A stretch of 64,000 nt of DNA, from contig CM077034.1 of assembly GCA_039090855.1 (NCBI GenBank), forward strand, positions 14,587,719 to 14,651,718, read 5' to 3'. The DNA comes from Macrothele yani (Eukaryota > Arthropoda > Arachnida > Araneae > Macrothelidae). Made by a program: the position numbers and the translations under genes. The notes beneath the pieces are model-generated. The model was not told the origin of the DNA. It ran no database searches and saw nothing but the letters and a program-made list of their open reading frames with translations. Below are positions 58,834-64,000 of the stretch, one piece after another; position 1 is the stretch's first letter; the number at the start of each line of letters is the position of its first letter.

Positions 58834-59444
58834 GTCTGTCGGCATTCACAGGATTCCCTTAAAACTTCCGCCGGACGCTAGAATCGTGACGTTTCAAACA
58901 TTAGCATCTGGCGACAGGTTTGGGATGTCAACAAATAGGCGTCAGTGCCTCAAATATGGGTGGAGCTTCAGATTTCCACCAATTAGTGCAGTCCTCTGAA
59001 ATACGGCCGTGTGATGTATGGTGTCTACCAGCAACATGCCCGCTTCGCCCAACACGTGCCGTATCTGAAGAAGTAGTTTCTCTACAAATAGCAATTTGCG
59101 TAAGCATAAAAGGAAACACCATGCGAATGAGAAAGTGGACTTTCATCAATATACAAGCTAGAAGACTTCGTGCAACAGAACTAAATAGGCTGCAATGGAA
59201 TACAGTCTTAGCACGATTTATTTTAAAAGATAAAGTACTATATACAGGTTAAAACGTACATTAGATTTTTGAAGTGACACTCACTTCATCTTCAGATGTA
59301 CTGATATAAACGCCATCTGAATAAGTATATACACTTGTGCACCATGGGTACCCTACTATACTTGGTCACGTGACATGATGTGGCTGTTGTGAAATTTGTG
59401 TGCAAATCATGATGAGGATGATTTATGAGTATGAGATTATATTA
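58834..59444. other. unassigned; possibly Penelope-like 3' flank near 59245-59300
   Basis: No gene is supportable. A GAAGTGACACTCACTTC palindrome near 59265-59285 and the position next to the mariner, with a Penelope-like fragment on its other side, allow a link to that element. This is weak. Confidence 0.25.
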
Positions 59445-60695
59445 TTGGGTTGTCGGAAAAGTCATGACATATTTTGGCACCCGATGGCGGTTGGGCGGTT
59501 TTGGAAGTACTAGAGCCATGCGCAGCTCTGTTATCGCTATGACATTCGACAGGTGCGAGTTCTAGCTGCAGTCTAAAAGGAATAGTGTGCGATTTGGTTG
59601 ATTTGCAGAGATTTGACATCAAGTTGATGATGGAAGACCAAACTGTGCATTTTCGCCATATTTTACTGTATTACTTCCGTAAAGAGAAGAATGCGCGTCA
59701 AGCTTGTGAAAAGTTGCTTAAAGTGTACGGTGATATTGCTGTACAAGAACGTCAGTGCCAGCGGTGGTTCGCAAAATTCCGTGATGGTGATTTTGACCTC
59801 AACGGTGCTCCTCGGTCCGGGAGGCCCACCGAGGTTTATGACGGCCACATCAAGGCATTGGTGGAGTCAAACACACGTTACACGACACGAGAGATTGCAG
59901 ACACATTGTGCATCCATCATTCAAGCGTTCACGACCACCTGAAGAAGCTGGGATACGTAAGCAAGCTCGATGAACTCAAAGAAGCTCAATTGACGGCGCG
60001 TATAAACATCTGCGATATGCTCATTAAACGTGAGGAAATGAGCATATCGCAGATGTGCTCATTTTTTGAAGCGGCTGATAACTGGTGACAAAAAGTGGAT
60101 TGTGTACAACAATGTGCGGCGCAAACGGTCTTGGTCCCGACGTGCTGCTTCGCCTCAAACGACACCCCAAGCAGACATTCATCAGCAGAAGGTTCTGGTC
60201 TCAGTGTGGTGGGATTTTAAAGGTGTCGTGTTTTTCGAGCTCCTACCACGGAACCAAACAATGAATTCGAATGTGTACTGTCGGCAATTGGACAGTTTGA
60301 ACGAATCCATCATCCAGAAACGTCCAGAGCTCGTTCATCGTAAAGGTGTTGTGTTCCATCACGACAACGCGAGACCACACACAAGTTTGATCACCCACCA
60401 AAAATGATTGGAGCTGGGGGAGGGGGAGACTTCCAATTGTTTCGCTCTCTTCAACAGTCCTTGCGTGGTATAACGTTCAATTCAGATGAGGCTGTAAATC
60501 AGCACCTTGTAAAGTTTTTTCGCCACGAAAGTAAGGTCCTTCTATGAACGAGGCATTCTGCAGCTCACTGAAAGATGGCAAAAGGTTATCGAATAAAACA
60601 GGCATTATATCATTGACTGATCTTTGTTCTTTCTATCAATAAATGACCTTTCCAAAGCATGGCTAAAATACGTCATGACTTTTCCAACAACCCAA
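59445..60695 (+). mobile_element. mariner-type DNA transposon, 1.25 kb
   Basis: Ends TTGGGTTGTCGGAAAAGTCA at 59445 and the complement of TTGGGTTGTTGGAAAAGTCA at 60695. They match over about 27 bp with two mismatches and are bordered by TA (59443-59444, 60696-60697). Length is typical for mariner elements. Confidence 0.93.
59627..60596 (+). pseudogene. mariner transposase, broken
   Basis: ATG ATG at 59627-59632 opens MMEDQTVHFRHILLYYFRKE, the usual mariner N-terminus. Two HTH domains follow (ARQACEKLLKVYGD; TTREIADTLCIHHSSVHDHL) with the RSGRPTEV linker between. A short deletion removes residues after KLDE. A 20-bp perfect inverse duplication near 60008-60053 changes the next residues to MSISQMCSFF and shifts the frame. 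In the new frame the first catalytic Asp is in LITGDKKWIVY and the second in VVFHHDNARPHTS. A stop (TGA) follows HQK, and the stretch normally containing SPDL is deleted, although FQLFRSLQ-like sequence resumes. The DD34D spacing is destroyed. The copy is inactive. Confidence 0.9.
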
Positions 60696-60776
60696 TAGAA
60701 TTAAAACATTCATACTACTCGATACAACAATCCGTCACGTAATACATGAATAAGTTGTTCCCAATCTCCAGATTTC

Positions 60777-60986
60777 CTAGTCTGGGTACACATCACCAGA
60801 AGTAACATTCCTAGCCAGGGTTGTGCTGTGTAGGTTTGCCTTTAAACTATATTTATGTTCCTGTAATCGCACGCCCACTTGTCTTTTTGTAGATCCTACG
60901 TAGTTACTGATGGTTTCACCTGATTGTGGATCTAGCACAGGAATATTGTACATTCCCCATTTTTTTGCAGCATGTCGGTTTTGCAT
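60777..60986 (-). pseudogene. Penelope-like GIY-YIG fragment
   Basis: Minus strand, 69 residues. KKWGMYNIPVLDPQSGETIS, then NYVGSTKRQVGVRLQEHKYS. This is a GIY-YIG nuclease core (GMY and YVG blocks, then Arg and a downstream Glu-His). The reverse transcriptase is not visible. It differs in sequence from the GIY-YIG remnant at 22.1 kb, so two Penelope-like lineages are present. Confidence 0.7.
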
Positions 60987-61131
60987 CGGTCTTTTCTAAC
61001 GTACGTTGACATACTAACATCAATTCTTAGGTTATGTTAAAACACAAGCGAGATAGTACATTACAAATGTATGGTATGTATTCAATTGAGCCTACAAATT
61101 TCCAGTTGTCCTTTGTGTCATTTCTTGATGC

Positions 61132-61985
61132 CACTTTGGAAATGTCTTTCAATCGCTGAACTGGGAAAACAAAGGAATAAAGATGAATGATGATTATCTA
61201 ACTCACCTTCGTTTTGCTGATGACGTAGTCATTTTTGCAACTACCCCATCAGAGCTGCAGAGTATGATCCAGGAACTTGCTGACAAGAGTAAAGAAGTGG
61301 GATTAAAAATGAACTTTCAGAAGACAAAAGTGATGTTCAATGCTTTTACAAGAAATGAAGATTTATCGATTGATGGAGAAAAGCTGGAGATAACAGACAC
61401 GTACGTTTATCTTGGACAGCAGATATCAAGTGAGGGTCACATTGGTGAAGAAATTAATCGGCGTACAAAACTTGCCTGGAGAGCTTTTGGAAGAAACAGC
61501 ATAATTTTCAAGAGCAATATGCCATTATGTCTTAAAAGAAAAGTGTTTGATCAATGCATCCTTCCAGTGCTTACGTATGGTGCAGAGACGTGGACCTTAA
61601 CTAAAAGAGACATACAAAGGCTGCAGACAACTCAAAGCAGCATGGAGAGGTGCATGCTTGGTGTAACCAGGAGAGATAAGAAGAGGAACTCGTGGATCCG
61701 AAAAATAACAAGACATCACGATGAGAGTTAAATCCCTGAAATGGCAATGGGCTGGACATACTGCCAGAAGGACAGACCATCGATGAACAGCCGAAATTTT
61801 AGATTGGATTCCAAGGGACAGGAATAGACCCGGAAGAAAACCACAAGGGAGATGGGTGGATGAAATTCGAAAGTATGCGGGAGTAACATGGAGGAGACTG
61901 GCACACGACAGAGCGTTGTGGAAGAAACTTGGGGAGACCTTCGTCCAGCAGTCGATTGATAATGGTTGACAATGATGATGATCGC
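61132..61985 (+). pseudogene. RTE-type LINE fragment
   Basis: It starts at TTGGAAATGTCTTTCAATCG, which matches the copy at 62903 rather than the others. The frame holds LRFADDVVIFATTP and runs to about 61731, where a deletion of about 10 bp relative to the other copies (near 61712) breaks it. A later TGG-to-TGA change (near 61785) adds a stop. The ATG-rich tail ends near 61983. Confidence 0.88.
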
Positions 61986-62089
61986 TTTAAATTTGTGCTA
62001 AATCTTCCCTCAGGGGTGGGTAGTCCGGATCCGAGGACTCCTTCCCCTCTACTTACGCTATGATTCTTAGTCGCGTTGTGTAAACATAC

Positions 62090-62868
62090 ACGAGATTCTT
62101 CCGCGGATTCGAGGAATTCCGTTTTATTTATTTATTTATTTATTTTTTTTTTTTTTTCATCATTTGGGGATCTCGAGATCGATGCAAAACTGAAGAGAAA
62201 TTTAGGAGGATTAGTCGTGCGGGGGAGGGGGGGGTGTCGTTTTTTGATCTGGGGATGGTATTTCGTTTTTCAAAACTTTAGAAAACAGAAGTTGAACGGA
62301 TTGAAATTTTTTTCCGTAATCGTGATTTTTCGTGGTTTCTTCTGCACCGTATTATTGTTAAGTATAATTTTATTTCATAAATGTTTGCATTTTGGCTTGA
62401 TAATAGAAGACACATTCCGAAAATGGAAGTTGGCGCGAAATTTTCCCTGTCATCTTGAGGCATGAGATTCTTAAGTGGATTCTACGAATTCCGCCATTTT
62501 CGTCGTCATTTCGATGGTTCTCAAGATCGATGCCGAACTGAACAGAAATTTGGGAGGGATTGGTGGTGGGGGGGGGGGGGGGTTGTTTTCCGTCGGTGGG
62601 CGGAATTCTGACTTCCAAAACTTTTGGAAACTGAGGTTAGACGGAGTGAAGGTTGCTCCTGTAATCGTAATCCTTTTTACTCGCAGTGTTTCTTCAACCC
62701 AGTAGTATTGTTAAATGTAATTTTATTCCGTAAATATTTGTTTTGCAGCTTCAAAATGGAGGAAAACTTTCCTAAAACGGAAGTCGTCCAGAGCGTAGAT
62801 TTCGCCGGTAGTCGTAATTTGTTTTCTCCACGATGTTACAATTTATCCTGTGTTGCTGTTAAATGTAA

Positions 62869-62870
<2 letters not shown>
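62090..62870. repeat. dispersed tandem-like repeat (family of 6.4-7.3 kb)
   Basis: Blocks beginning GAGATTCTTCCGCGGATTCG (62092) and GAGATTCTTAAGTGGATTCT (62464) repeat with about 373 bp spacing. Each contains a G-run and a TTGTTAAGTATAATTTTATT-like end. The order and sequence match 6440-7130. No supportable gene. Confidence 0.6.
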
Positions 62871-62902
<32 letters not shown>

Positions 62903-62905
<3 letters not shown>

Positions 62906-63815
62906 TGGAAAGGGAGTGAGACAAGGTGACACCATATTTCCGAAGCTTTTAATGCCACATTGGAAAATGTCTTTCAATCACTGAACTGGGAAAACAAAGG
63001 GATAAAGATTAATGGAGATTATCTAACCCACCTTCGTTTTGCTGATGACATAGTCATTTTTGCAACTACCCCATCAGAGCTGCAGAGTATGATCCAGGAA
63101 CTTGCTGACAAGAGTAAAGAAGTGGGATTAAAAATGAACTTTCAGAAGACAAAAGTGATGTTCAATGCTTTTACAAGAAATGAAGATTTATCGATTGATG
63201 GAGAAAAGCTGGAGATAACAGACACGTACGTTTATCTTGGACAGCAGATATCAAGTGAGGGTCACATTGATGAAGAAATTAATCGGCGTACAAAACTTGC
63301 CTGGAGAGCTTTTGGAAGAAACAGCATAAATTTCAAGAGCAATATGCCATTATGTCTTAAAACAAAAGTGTTTGATCAATGCATCCTTCCAGTGCTTATG
63401 TATGGTGCAGAGACGTGGACCTTAGCTAAAAGAGACATACAAAGGCTGCAGACAACTCAAAGCAGCATGGAGAGGTGCATGCTTGGTGTAACCAGGAGAG
63501 ATAAGAAGAGGAACACGTGGATCCGAAAAATGACAAGAGTGGAAGACATCATGATCAGAGTTAAATCCCTGAAATGGCAATGGGCTGGACATACTGCCAG
63601 AAGGACAGACCATCGATGGACAGCCGAAATTTTAGATTGGATTCCAAGGGACAGGAAAAGACCCAGAAGAAGACCACATGGAAGATGGGTGGATGAAATT
63701 CGAAAGTATGCGGAAGTGACATGGAGGAGACTGGCACAAGACAGACCGTTGTGGAGGAAACTTGGGGAGACCTTCGTCCAGCAGTGGATTGATAATGGTT
63801 GACAATGATGATGAT
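62903..63815 (+). pseudogene. RTE-type LINE fragment, 3' half of RT ORF
   Basis: It begins AATTGGAAAGGGAGTGAGAC after a (TA)n tract (62872-62902), at the same RTE position as the 14.3 kb copy. One base is lost early (AAGCTTTTAATGCC where others have AAGCTCTTTAATGCC), then an open frame from 62960 carries LRFADDIVIFATTPSEL and ends ETFVQQWIDNG at 63802. The ATG-rich tail follows. Confidence 0.9.
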
Positions 63816-64000
63816 GCTGATTTACTGAAAATACGGTAAGATGTGTGCTCAAATCTTGCAACAATTTCTAGAAGGTAAAAAAAAAAAAAAAAAAAAAATT
63901 AAAATCATTTAGGAAAAAGTTATTTGTCAAATGAGCATGGAACATATTAATTCCAAACTTTCGGTTACATTTGTTGGACATTCCAATAAACTTGTCTTTG
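63816..64000. other. AT-rich end of window
   Basis: An A-run of about 21 bases lies at 63878-63898. No feature recognised. Confidence 0.4.

Overview
This 64 kb window looks like gene-poor, repeat-dominated nuclear DNA from a metazoan, most likely an arthropod (low confidence; no host gene pins the lineage). I base this on tRNA-derived SINEs, Tc1 and mariner transposons, RTE-type LINE copies with ATG-rich 3' tails, Penelope-like GIY-YIG remnants, a hAT remnant and several satellite arrays. I see no convincing host protein-coding gene. Almost every coding segment is a damaged transposon gene.

Layout. 0.5-1.9 kb: 3' end of a LINE (minus). 2.0-2.2 kb: small foldback. 2.9-4.5 kb: Tc1-like element (minus, broken). 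5.4-6.4 kb: second Tc1-like pseudogene. 6.4-7.3 kb: dispersed repeat, seen again at 62.1-62.9 kb. 7.4-12.4 kb: satellite in which a miniature LTR retrotransposon (TRIM) is co-amplified four times. 12.4-14.0 kb: about 153-bp satellite with a CTCF-like core in each unit. 14.3-15.3 kb: RTE fragment. 15.4-16.5 kb: foldback. 16.5-24.2 kb: SINEs, an inverted repeat with 147-bp units carrying DR1 motifs, and hAT, Tc1 and Penelope-like remnants. 24.5-25.8 kb: SINE with a ninefold body. 26.8-28.2 kb: Tc1-like element with near-perfect TIRs. 28.8-42.4 kb: a 13.6 kb insertion with LTR-like ends holding the longest RTE copy and about 30 copies of a 345-bp satellite. 42.6-44.7 kb: Tc1-like pseudogene split by a retroposon with a fourfold 166-bp body. 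44.9-58.8 kb: about 46 copies of a 298-bp tRNA-like repeat, with a 15-bp direct repeat at its borders. 59.4-60.7 kb: mariner. 60.8-63.8 kb: Penelope-like fragment and two RTE copies.

How it fits together. The strongest signal is a link between RNA polymerase III-type (tRNA-like) elements and tandem amplification. The TRIM carries a 73-nt tRNA-like sequence inside each LTR, followed by a primer binding site, a leader stem-loop and a polypurine tract, with no coding capacity. This resembles the plant Cassandra elements, which carry 5S rRNA in the LTR, but with a tRNA-like module. Separately, three unrelated tRNA-headed retroposons each hold a tandemly multiplied body inside one set of flanking target-site-like repeats (9 x 134 bp, 4 x 166 bp, about 46 x 298 bp). 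Two RTE copies show snap-back inverted copies of the flank at the 5' junction. All of this is read by eye; no alignments, folding or database searches were run.
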